The position numbers were made by a program, and so were the translations under genes. Below the pieces are notes generated by a model. It saw only the letters and a program-made list of their open reading frames with translations. It did not search any database and was not told the origin of the DNA. From Ustilaginoidea virens (taxonomy: Eukaryota; Ascomycota; Sordariomycetes; Hypocreales; Clavicipitaceae), in contig NC_057317.1 in assembly GCF_000687475.1 (NCBI RefSeq), forward strand, positions 3,686,001-3,750,000: a stretch of 64,000 bases of DNA, given 5' to 3'. Each line of letters starts with the position of its first letter. The stretch's first letter is position 1. This document shows, piece after piece, positions 33,404 through 42,761 of this stretch.

Positions 33404-33800
33404 GCCGCCCGCGGCGTCGCAACGCGCAATAAATGCATCATCAACTTTTGCCTCCGTATCTCGCCGGTGCCAGTAGTTAGCTGCCACCGGTTACTGCTGT
33501 ATTTAGATAGGCAGTGTTTTCAAATAAAAATCCCGACGAGATTCTCTCAAATGCAAAAGTACCTACCGACCTGCGCGGCATCCATCATCTTGCGCCTCAG
33601 CGCCTTTTCCAATTGGGCTGCTCCACAGTTTCAGCCACATTATCCCGTGACAAGCGTCTGACGCGACGACGCCCCGTCAACGCACAGCAACGCCAAGTTT
33701 CCGACCTTTACGCTCACCACGCGCCTCAGCATCGGGTGTAATGGCCAAAAAGCTCTCCTCTTGACCTGGTTCCCCCGCCCCCTCCCCCCAGAAGCTCGGC
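33404..33800. promoter_or_regulatory. Upstream region of the SAM37-like gene
   Basis: This 397-bp stretch between the tRNA terminator and the SAM37 start contains CT/CA-rich leader-like sequence from about 33650. A short ATG GCC ... TGA ORF (33741-33764) just upstream could act as an upstream ORF. Confidence 0.4.
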
Positions 33801-35189
33801 ATGCTGGACCTCTACGTCTGGGGTCCGGCCTTTGGTCTGCCCTCCATCGATGCAGAATGTCTGGCCACCCTGACGTACTTGCGCCATGCGCTTCCCAGCT
33901 CTGCATGGCGCCTCGTCCCCTGCAGCGACCCCTCCGTCTCTCCATCAAGTATACAGCTTGTTTCCGAATCCAAGGCACTGATCCTATCCACCTCCCGCTC
34001 CTCGAAAAGGAGAAGACACTGACTGCTTCCGTCTCCGACAGATCTTCTTCCCGCCCTTTGCCACGAAAACGCCTGGGTTAGCGGTTACGGCCCGATCGTA
34101 GAGCACGTCGCGTCCAGCTCGCTGGGCAGGGACCTCGATGAGCACCTCGATGCCGTCCAGAAAGCCGACACGGTTGCCTGCCGCGCCTTCCTCCTCGCCC
34201 ATGCCGCGCCGCTCGTCGATCTCTCACTCTACGTCTCCGCCGCCAACTGGTCGGCGGTAACGAGGCCCGCGTACAGCTCCCTGCTGCCGTTCCCTCTGAC
34301 GTGGACCCTACCGCCGCTGATACGCGCCGAGGCCGTGAAGCGGGCAGAGCATCTCGGCCTCGCCGACCTGGACACCGACTTTGACCCCAATGGCGGGCTG
34401 CACCTCTCTGCAGGAGGGGACGCCCTGCCAGAGACGTTCCGCAGGCATTTGCCCGCGACGGCCAAGAAGTCTTCTGTGCGCGAGGAGATGACTCCCGAGC
34501 AGGCCGCTGCCATCCGGCTGTTTTCGCTCGCGGACGATTGCCTGTCTGTGCTCAACGCCCTGCTGAGCCAAGGCCAGCGGGACGGCCGAGACGGGAGCAA
34601 GCGGCCGCCTAGATTCTTCGACGGGGCTTCGCCGTCGTCCCTCGATTGCTTGGCCTATGGGTTTCTCGCGCTCATGCTGGTACCTCCGGTGCCGCGAAGC
34701 TTTCTCAGAGACTGGATCGACGCAGAAGCCCCGCGACTGGCGGCCTTTGTGGATTCAATGGCTCCGGCCGATTTGCCATGCCGCCCTGCAACCGCCACCA
34801 CCGTGCTGGGGTCGACTACGCGGATCGCCGACTCCATCCTACGAAACATACCCCGCTTGGGCGAGCACTACACCAACGAGATGAGGCTTCGCAAGGAAGC
34901 CGGCCTCACGGGCTTGGATCAGAGATGCCTGATGATTGTCACGGGTGTCGCCATTGCCGGAGCCGCCGTCGGATACGGGCTGCAGCTGTACAGGCGTCTC
35001 CAGCCGTTTGGGCTTAGAACCCAGATCTGGACGCAGAGCCGAGGAGGATCGAAGCTGAGCGAGTTTGGAGAACTCGGCTTGATTCTTAACAGCGCCATGG
35101 TTGGCTACCAAGCCGAACGAGTCGTGGCCCCATCAGACAACGGCTCGGCAAGCGGTCGTCTGGTAGAGCTGGATTCCGAGCTGGATTAA
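33801..35189 (+). CDS. SAM37: SAM37/metaxin-like subunit of the mitochondrial SAM complex
   Basis: A component of the sorting and assembly machinery that inserts beta-barrel proteins into the mitochondrial outer membrane. Exons 33801-33948 and 34042-35189 total 1296 nt (431 aa). Exon 1 carries the metaxin/SAM37 N-terminal hallmark LYVWGPAFGLPSIDAECLA (glutathione-S-transferase-like fold). The GTATAC donor and GACAG acceptor split an Asn codon, leading into LLPALCHENAWVSGY. A hydrophobic segment near the C-terminus (CLMIVTGVAIAGAAVGYG) matches the outer-membrane anchor of Sam37. The start was chosen at 33801 because the conserved block begins two codons later. The small in-frame-looking ORFs inside the intron are not coding. 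Confidence 0.88.
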
Positions 35190-35441
35190 GTCTGGTTTGT
35201 TTCCTTTTCTCAAGGCCGGTCTCGCATTTACGTGTAGAAAAGAAGAAGAAAAGTAAATACGCCTCCTCATGACATGTGTACAATACAAAGGCTAGGAAAT
35301 CCTTTTTGACTTGGCTCCCATCAACTCGCCCAAGAAAAAAAAAAGCCAAGATTCGCATACGCCGTGTTATGCTACGCACTTTTTCAGGCATGGTCTCTCA
35401 ATCAGGTTCGCAACCGTGATCCTTCCATGCACGGCCGCTAG

Positions 35442-36486
35442 CTATATCTGCTTGACCTCCTTGCCTACCATCTCTGGCCGCTCAACCTCCCACTCGTCTC
35501 GCAGCACGGCAAAGGTGAAGTCAGTGACGAGCAAGCTCTGGCCCAGGCTCCACACCAGCGTGATGGCGTAAAAGAAGTTGGCGTTGCCGCTCCCGGCGTA
35601 GATCCACAGATGATAAAAGGCAGGCCCGAGAAAGGTCGAGTACAGCAGGGTAGCCGATGCAACGTAGGTATACCTCATGAGAGGGAACAAGTGCCAGAAT
35701 AGCGGCAGCATGGCGAGAAACAGGCTGGCATCCGAGATTGACGGGTACGGCTTGAAGATGGAAAAGATGCCCAGGAGGACGGTGAGGACGGCAAGAGGCT
35801 GGGATCGCATACGGATCGACAGGCCGCCCACGTATGCCGCAAGGTGCAGCCAGAACACGGCGAGGAAAAACGCCCTGAAGGAGTCGAACATTTCGATGAA
35901 GAAGTACCACCAGAGGCCGACGTTGGGCGTCAGATCAGAGAGCGTCAGCTGGATGCCGTACGTCCGCGAGAGGAATTCCCACGAGTTGCCGGTCAAGAGG
36001 AACGACGTGCCGAGCAGGACGCCGAGGCAGACCATGGTGATTGCGACGCATTTGGCACCGTACACTACGGCACTCTTGGTGGGCCGCTCCTCGGGCTGCC
36101 GATCAAAGGACAGGAGCGCAAGCGGGGGGAGAAGCAGGATCGGATACATGGATAGATACGAGGCAAACGAGAGGGCGACCATGGCATTGAAGGCGGATCC
36201 CGAGACTGCTCGCAAGATGGCGTGCAAGATGGCGCATGTTGTGAAGACGCTTGTCGATCGGCCGATGCAGGTGGCTATGGTGAAGGGGTTGAACAGAAAG
36301 CTGCATTTACATCAAGTCAGCACCGACACACCCTATTTTACTACCTAACCGCCCCAGTCCTCGAGGTGACGCTCCATGTCCTCGACCGCTTGTTTCACAG
36401 TTGAGAGGGCGCAGAAGAAAAAGCAAAGCAAGAGGAAGAGGGTGAGGGAGAGAGGAAGAGGGAGAGAAATTGGGAGAGAAAGAGTG

Positions 36487-36530
<44 letters not shown>

Positions 36531-37073
36531 ACGCAGCACATACGCAGCGGCGACAGCCAGGCCGGTCGCTCGCTTGGCTCTTCGCGGCGAGGTAAACAGC
36601 TTCGACTGACTTGCCTCGCCAGAGTCGGCAATTCGCAAAAGGGCGTCGGCGCCGAGAATGTCGACGAGGATGTACAAGGCTGAAGTGAAGATTGGCCATG
36701 CCTTGACGTCGGGCAGGAGCGAGAAGAGCGGCAGGAGAATAGGCGCCTGGTGGTAGACGCCGCCGTCGTACGGCCAGACATTATGCATGTACAGGAACAG
36801 CCCTTCCTGTACTTTGAGCGAGCGCGTCAGCAGTCAAGTGATGCCGCTTGGAGAGGAGGGCCAAGCAGCGCAGGGACATGCTGGGGGCATGTCCCCCTCC
36901 CCCTTTCAAGCAAATGACTTACATCTTTTGAAGCTCGTGACGGGGGTGGAAATCTCGACACGGCCAGTCAGCAGGTCTGGCAGCCCGGGGAAGGCGACGA
37001 CGAGCATCAGTCGCAGCAGAGCGGCGCTGGCGTACAGGCCGGCCTTGCCTCGCATCGTCATGATGGATTCCAT
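35442..37073 (-). CDS. GAB1: GPI transamidase subunit PIG-U (Gab1/Cdc91)
   Basis: A multi-pass ER membrane subunit of the complex that attaches GPI anchors to proteins. Minus-strand exons are 37073-36923, 36811-36544 and 36300-35442, totalling 1278 nt (425 aa, the usual family size). Exon 1 is a hydrophobic N-terminal segment. Exon 2 begins at LQEGLFLY and continues into PYDGGVYHQAP, a family hallmark. Exon 3 starts FLFNPFTIATC and carries most of the transmembrane helices plus the LSDLTPNVGLWWYFF(I)EMF block typical of PIG-U. Intron 2 (36543-36301) contains a (GA)n run. The 3' end converges with SAM37 across 252 bp. Confidence 0.92.
36491..36526. repeat. (GA)n microsatellite inside PIG-U intron 2
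   Basis: A long GA run, read as CT-rich on the coding strand, within the intron shortly after its donor. If the intron is not spliced it reads as a Ser/Leu run. Confidence 0.9.
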
Positions 37074-38126
37074 GGCGTGTCCTCAGGCCATTGTGCGTGT
37101 TTGAGGACGTCGGGGAGGTTGGGAGCGGTTTCAACTCTGGTGCATGACGCCAACGAGCGAGCCTTGGTTGAGGGCTTGTGCCAAGGTGTGGAGGGAGGAG
37201 GCTCCATGTATGTTCATGTATGTCCCTACGTACCTACCTACCTACCTAGGTACATACCTACCTTACCTAGGTAGGTACCTTACCTAATGGTAGGAGGCAT
37301 TGGCGGGCCGGAAAATCAGGTCAGCCAGCCCAACAGAGGTAGAGGTACTCGTCGGCATGGTGGGCCCTGTGGTGTGGCTCTCTCCGGGGACCTTGGGCGG
37401 AGTGTGCCCCTGGGATCAAACCCCGTGCCAGCCTCAATAGCATTGAAGTTGACGTCTTCCAGCGAGGCCAACATCCCCCAATGGACCCCAGCAGGCTTCA
37501 AATACCAAGTAATCGATGGTCGATTCCATCAAAGAGAGCACGGATATGAACAAGTCTGGTATCATACATAATAGAACGGCCACCCGCTGGTCTAGCGGCC
37601 GGCCTCTGGCTGGTGCAGGCATCGGCATCCCGTCTTGATGCCGTCGTCATTGTACGTCAGCTTTGCTTCATGTATGGCATTCTGACTGCTGCTTCCCATA
37701 GGGCGCTGGAATTTCTCGCCGTACCGACCACCTGAACGCACGACCGCACGGCACTTTGCAGATAGTTTTATTTATATTAATTTACTTCAAAATGCCGACA
37801 AGGTCTGACGCGCGGTATACTTTAGGTTGGTTGCGGAAATATCTTGCTGTGCTTCACTACCTCGTAGGTACCTACCTATGTACCTTTCATATAACAAGAC
37901 CCGGTCACCCATGCCAGACTGTAGGCGCGAGCGGTATCCCGTGGCAGTAAAAGTCCCGGCCCATTTATTATTCCCTGCGCTTGAAGAAGGAACGGCAAAA
38001 ACGAAAAAAAATTAAAAAAAAAAAAAAAAATTGGAAACGCCGACTAAAGAAAGCGCCCCGCGACAACTTGCAGCCAAACGTCTGCATTTTTCCTCGACCA
38101 AGCCTCGTGGGAAACAGCCCGTCACA
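37074..38126. promoter_or_regulatory. Divergent promoter region of PIG-U and NOP7
   Basis: A 1053-bp gap between divergent starts. Contains a TACC/GGTA palindromic cluster (37226-37290), a smaller one near 37863-37885, and an A-rich tract (about 38006-38031) just upstream of NOP7. No RNA gene is seen. Confidence 0.45.
37226..37290. repeat. TACC/GGTA palindromic cluster
   Basis: CTACGTACCTACCTACCTACCTAGG is followed by its inverse, about 150-215 bp upstream of the PIG-U start. Confidence 0.8.
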
Positions 38127-40133
38127 ATGCCACGAATAAAGAAAAAGGGCCAGGCCGGCGCGGCCAAGAACTACGTCACCCGCAACCAGGCCCTTCGGAA
38201 GCTGCAAATCAGTTTACCCGACTTTCGTCAGCTGTGCATCTGGAAGGGAATCTACCCTCGCGAGCCTCGAAGCAGAAAGAAGGTGTCCAAGTCGTCCACC
38301 GCCTCCACAACTTTCTACTACGCAAAGGACATCCAGTATCTCCTCCATGAGCCACTCGTGCAGAAATTCCGCGACCAGAAGGCGCTGGAAAAGAAGATCT
38401 CCAAGGCACTGGGCCGTGGAGACGTCGGCGACGCCAAGCGACTCGAGGGTAATGCTTCTCGACCCGACAAAACCGGCAAGCCTCGCTATACGCTCGACCA
38501 TGTCATCCGCGAGCGCTACCCGACGTTTGCCGATGCTCTGAGAGACTTGGATGATTGTCTGTCAATGCTGTTTCTCTTCGCCGCCCTGCCGTCTACATCG
38601 AGCGTCCCCGCCAAGATGATTGCTCGGTGCGAAAAGCTGTGCCTCGAGTTCCAGCACTACCTCATTATCTCGCGAAGCCTGACCAAGTCCTTCCTCTCCA
38701 TCAAGGGAATCTACTACCAGGCCAACATTCAAGGCCAGGATGTCCTCTGGCTGGTTCCCTACAAGTTCAATCAGAGAATTGTCGGAGACGTCGACTTTAG
38801 AATCATGGGTACCTTTGTCGAATTCTACATGACACTCCTGGGCTTTGTGAATTTTCGCCTGTACACCTCGGTTGGTCTAAAATACCCACCCAAGTTCGAC
38901 GCAGCAAAGGACGAAAACGCCGCCGAGCTCGGTGCCTTCACTCTGGAAGGAAAGACGCTGGTTGGCGTGGAAGAACAGAAGCAGTTGGAAGACGCTTCAC
39001 AGCAAGTGGATCCCCAGACCCAGGCTGCCGTCAACAAAGTGCTCAAGAAGATCCGGAACGGCGATTCTGCTACCGAGGAGTCCGTCGCAGAGGACACAGG
39101 GGCTGATGCAGAGCATCAGGTTGACGACTCTGGGGCCATTGACAAATTTGAGCCCGTTGCTCCTGGGGGCGACGTGCTTTTGCAGCCTTCCGCCGCCAAC
39201 AACGACCACGCCACGTTGTTTTCCAACTGTACCTTTTACCTTTCCCGTGAAACTCCTCGGCAGCCGCTCGAGTTCATTCTCAAGGCATTCGGCTGCAAGC
39301 GCGTGGGCTGGGACCCCGTTCTCGGCGATGGAGCCTTCACCACAGACGAGCTGAATCCCACCATTACGCATCAGATCGTCGACCGACCCCCTATCCAGGC
39401 CAAGGCAGGTGACGGAGATGATGATGAGCAAGAGGACAATCAGACGTCACAGAAGTTGGCAGCAAACCGACGAGTGCCTGGACGGACGTACATCCAACCC
39501 CAGTGGGTCTGGGATAGCATCAATGACGTGGAGCTAAAAGAGCCGCATCTGTACGCTCCCGGAGCGGCACTACCTCCTCATTTGAGTCCCTTTGTCCGAA
39601 GCACACCGGGCTCATATGACCCTACCGTTCCCTTGGAGGAGCAGGAGCCTGAAGATGAAGCCATGGAGAATGACGATGCCGACGAGACTGTCGAGGGGAT
39701 GGATGTTGCGGAGGACGATGACGATGAGAGTGAAGAAGAAGAAGATGATGGTGATGATGACGAAGACGACGACGACATAGACGTAGACGAAGAGGTGGAC
39801 GAGGAACCCAAGACTGACAACGTCTCAGAAGATGCGGACGAAGATGAGCATATCCTGCGGCAACAAGAAATCGAGGCTGAGCTTTCCGGTGCTCCGGTCA
39901 AGAACAAATCCATCAATGCCAAAGCCAGGGCCAAAGAACAAGCAAGGAAATCATTAAACAAGAAGGCCAAGAAAGAGGCCGAGGATCTGGAGCGTGCCAA
40001 GGGAATGTTGAGCAAAAAGAAGAGAAAGCTGTACGAGCAAATGATGTACACGAACAACAAAAAGAGTGCAGAGGATCAAAAGCTGAGAGCAAAGAGGAGA
40101 AAGTTGGAAAAGGAAAAGAAGGCCAAGGCATAG
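38127..40133 (+). CDS. NOP7: Pescadillo homolog NOP7 (PeBoW complex, 60S biogenesis)
   Basis: A nucleolar protein of the Nop7-Erb1-Ytm1 complex needed for 27S pre-rRNA processing. Single exon, 668 aa. The start was set at the ATG in CACAATGCC (38127), giving [11 protein letters not shown], the conserved pescadillo N-terminus; the frame is open 96 bp further upstream but with no ATG. Residues ~1-300 are the pescadillo N-domain (with [13 protein letters not shown] and [18 protein letters not shown] blocks). A BRCT domain spans about 360-490, with the invariant Trp in QWVWDSI. It is followed by a very acidic Asp/Glu tract of ~80 residues and a Lys/Ala-rich coiled-coil tail. No introns. Confidence 0.96.
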   Translation: MPRIKKKGQAGAAKNYVTRNQALRKLQISLPDFRQLCIWKGIYPREPRSRKKVSKSSTASTTFYYAKDIQYLLHEPLVQKFRDQKALEKKISKALGRGDVGDAKRLEGNASRPDKTGKPRYTLDHVIRERYPTFADALRDLDDCLSMLFLFAALPSTSSVPAKMIARCEKLCLEFQHYLIISRSLTKSFLSIKGIYYQANIQGQDVLWLVPYKFNQRIVGDVDFRIMGTFVEFYMTLLGFVNFRLYTSVGLKYPPKFDAAKDENAAELGAFTLEGKTLVGVEEQKQLEDASQQVDPQTQAAVNKVLKKIRNGDSATEESVAEDTGADAEHQVDDSGAIDKFEPVAPGGDVLLQPSAANNDHATLFSNCTFYLSRETPRQPLEFILKAFGCKRVGWDPVLGDGAFTTDELNPTITHQIVDRPPIQAKAGDGDDDEQEDNQTSQKLAANRRVPGRTYIQPQWVWDSINDVELKEPHLYAPGAALPPHLSPFVRSTPGSYDPTVPLEEQEPEDEAMENDDADETVEGMDVAEDDDDESEEEEDDGDDDEDDDDIDVDEEVDEEPKTDNVSEDADEDEHILRQQEIEAELSGAPVKNKSINAKARAKEQARKSLNKKAKKEAEDLERAKGMLSKKKRKLYEQMMYTNNKKSAEDQKLRAKRRKLEKEKKAKA

Positions 40134-40775
40134 TGGTGGGTGGTTGGGCTTGGACGTTTTGGACTGCCTCGGTTCTGGTTTGGCGTTTATAATGTCAATA
40201 TTCGGGGGCCGTACTGAACCAGGGATCCAGGGGGGGATGGGAGATTTTATGGCACGAGTTTCCGTGTTTGATACAGCCATGTTAGTACGGGTATACACCA
40301 CCATGTCTGATGCTTGCGCCATTTTCATTGTACGCAGCATCCATGCGTGCCCTCGACGGGTGAAGCCAAGGTGGCCGGAACGTGAAGTATCAATGTGTGA
40401 TGAGTATGGTGTTGGGCTATTTGGGGGATCTTGCGGCGTAGAATGTGACGGAACTTCCGCAGTCGACCGAATGCCGGCGGCCACAGCGACGCCTTAGTCA
40501 CGTGATATCTTCACCGTACCATCATTTTTCCTCGACTTTGCCATTTCCACTGCGTTTACTCCTCGCAACACCTGCATTACTGGCAGGCGAAAACATTCGG
40601 CAAGAGGTTAGGGAGGGGATAGCTGGGGGTGATCCAGCTCGTGCATTTCGGCTTTATTTGCTTCTTCAGCACGATTGATTCCCCGCCAACGCAGGTGAGC
40701 TCGGCACCGTTTTCGTTTTCCAACCCGTCTACACCATGCTCAGGGTCTCGCAACAACTAGAAAGACGAGCCGGGC
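40134..40775. promoter_or_regulatory. NOP7 3' end / RRN9-like promoter
   Basis: A 642-bp tandem-gene spacer. Plausible NOP7 3' UTR on the left; on the right a CT-rich stretch (40500-40570) and leader up to the RRN9-like start. No other feature is seen. Confidence 0.4.
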
Positions 40776-42720
40776 ATGCCGCTCACCACCCCTCTCCCCG
40801 AGGAGTGGGACTTTGACACGGACGAAATCGCCTCCATCGCGTCCGAGGACCTGCATGCCCATAGGCCGAACCGGTGGACGGGAGCAAAATCGACATGGAG
40901 AGAACTGACCCTGGAGGAGCGAAGGCTGTGGCGGTCCCTGGAGAGTCTCTCCGAGGACGACTTGGCCGCGAATCTGTACCGCGTCTTCCTTTTGAAAGAC
41001 CAGGCCAAGAATCCAAAGGCACCATCGCTTGTCACGGTCAGACCGGTACGTCAGTCCGCAAATGCTCCCGGCGCCCAGGGACGGCAAAGGCCGCGACGAG
41101 ATGGGAAGTTGACCAGAAACCGCTTAGGATACCAAGCAGGGCGTTGCGCGCGCTCCGCCAGACTCTTGGACTGCATGGCCGCTGCCAAGGCGACACGTCG
41201 CGCGTGGCCGACCGTCCAAGCAGCGGAGGGGCGGAGAAGATGCGTTGGAGGCTCGCGGGGCGCAGGCCAGGATGCCTGGCGACGAGCTGCGCGACCAGCT
41301 CTCGGCGACGATTCTCCGTCTGGCCAAGCAACGGTTTCGGAAGCGGATGGTCAAGGGAGGCCTGCGGAACGCAGGCGCGGGGACCTCGTGCAACCCGTCC
41401 TCCGAGCCAGCCGCCAAACTTGAATTAGAGTCTTTTCTGCCATCCTCGGCGCCGGAGGAGAGCGCGTTGCCGGATGACGATGCCGACGTTTCAGCCAAGG
41501 ACCGCGAGCGAGCCTCGAAGAGCGCAGCGCCCGGCGACAACCCTGTCTCTGGCCAAGATGACGAAGAGGAAACGAACCCCAAAGAAGGTGACACGGGGCA
41601 GTACTACGAACCGCGCGTGTCGACCGACGACGACATTTCATACAGGCTCCTTCGACCGGCCGTCAACCACGTCCTCGCGCAGCTGAACAGGACGCTCACC
41701 ATCCTCCACAACGCGCGCGTCGCGTGCCTGGGCAACATCCCGTGGCGCGGAGCCAAACCTCGGCAGCGGCGCAAAGCAGCGCCAGAGCCTGGCGTCTCTC
41801 GCACCAAGGGCAAGCGAGAACGGCCCCGGAAAGCCCACCCCACGCCGCAGCAGCTGGGGGAAGCGCACGACGAGATGCCGGCGCAGCTTGCCGGCAGATC
41901 CCGCAAGCGACGTGCTCCCACAGCCGAGGCCGAGAACGCCGAGTTTGAGGGCGACGCCAGGAAAAAGCGGGAGCTCGAGCAGAGCCCCGTGCCCCGAAGC
42001 CGGCCGTGCCGGGCCTCGTCCGCGATGCCGTCGCCACGACCGTCCCGGCGGCCCCGGCGGCCCCGGCGGCCCCGTCGGTCCAGAGCCAAGAGCACGTATG
42101 CGAAATGGGGTCGCCGCGACTGGAGCGACGTCGTGGGCGCTGCCGCTCTCGCGGGCTTCTCAGAGGACGTTGTCGCGAGGACCGCGAAGCGATGCGCCAA
42201 CCTCTTCGGCCAAGGCATGATTACGCGACAGTTCCCAGAGCGCCCCTCGAACAAGCCAGGCTTCGTCGACACCGAGTACCTCCCCGAACGGATCTGCCTG
42301 CCCTCCTCGGAAGACGAGGCCGCCGAGGCCTTGGAGGGCGCGATCACCGTGTACCAGAGGCGCCTCATGGCCCTCTGCCGCTCCGCCACCGCGTCCCCCT
42401 CGCGATCATCCCAGCGCTCGCGGTCCGCCTCCTCGACGAGGCTCTTCTTCTGCCCGGTGAAAACGTGCCGCAACGGGGCCAACGGCTTCACGAGGAAGTC
42501 CAACCTGCACCGCCATATCCGCAACTTCCACCCAGGCTTCTCGGGCAAGATCAGCGACGACGACTCGGACCACGACTTTGTAGGCGCGGTGCACGTCGAT
42601 GGCTTCCTCAGGCCGCTTGTCCTGGGGAGAGGCCCCGCGGCCGCGGGCCCGTCGGGCCGCAAGAGAAAGCGCGTTGATGCCTCGAGGGCAAGGGGCTCGG
42701 ACGACCAGTCGGACGGATAG
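40776..42720 (+). CDS. RRN9-domain protein (Pol I upstream activation factor) with C-terminal zinc finger
   Basis: Probable homolog of Rrn9, a subunit of the upstream activation factor that recruits Pol I to rDNA. Exons 40776-41045 and 41128-42720 total 1863 nt (620 aa). The 82-bp intron (GTACGT ... CTTAG) is phase 0; splicing restores SWTAWPLP after the N-terminal block. The N-terminal region (WRELTLEERRLWRSLESL ... EDDLAANLYRVF) fits the RRN9 domain, as does the later LLRPAVNHVLAQLN helix. A basic linker with a (RRP)n tract leads to WGRRDWSDVVGAAAL, a SANT/Myb-like helix pattern. Near the C-terminus is a zinc-finger-like set: Cys532, Cys537, His553 and His558. Domain naming is from recall of the family pattern. 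A transposon begins 41 bp after the stop. Confidence 0.7.
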
Positions 42721-42761
42721 ACTCGCCAAGAGCTCCCCACCTTTTCATCGACTACATACCA

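Noticed and set aside
36376..36609. Glu/Arg-rich ORF in PIG-U
   Set aside because: It is the (GA)n run of PIG-U intron 2 read on the other strand.
38031..38126. Upstream extension of the NOP7 frame
   Set aside because: Open but without an ATG; the conserved pescadillo N-terminus starts at 38127.
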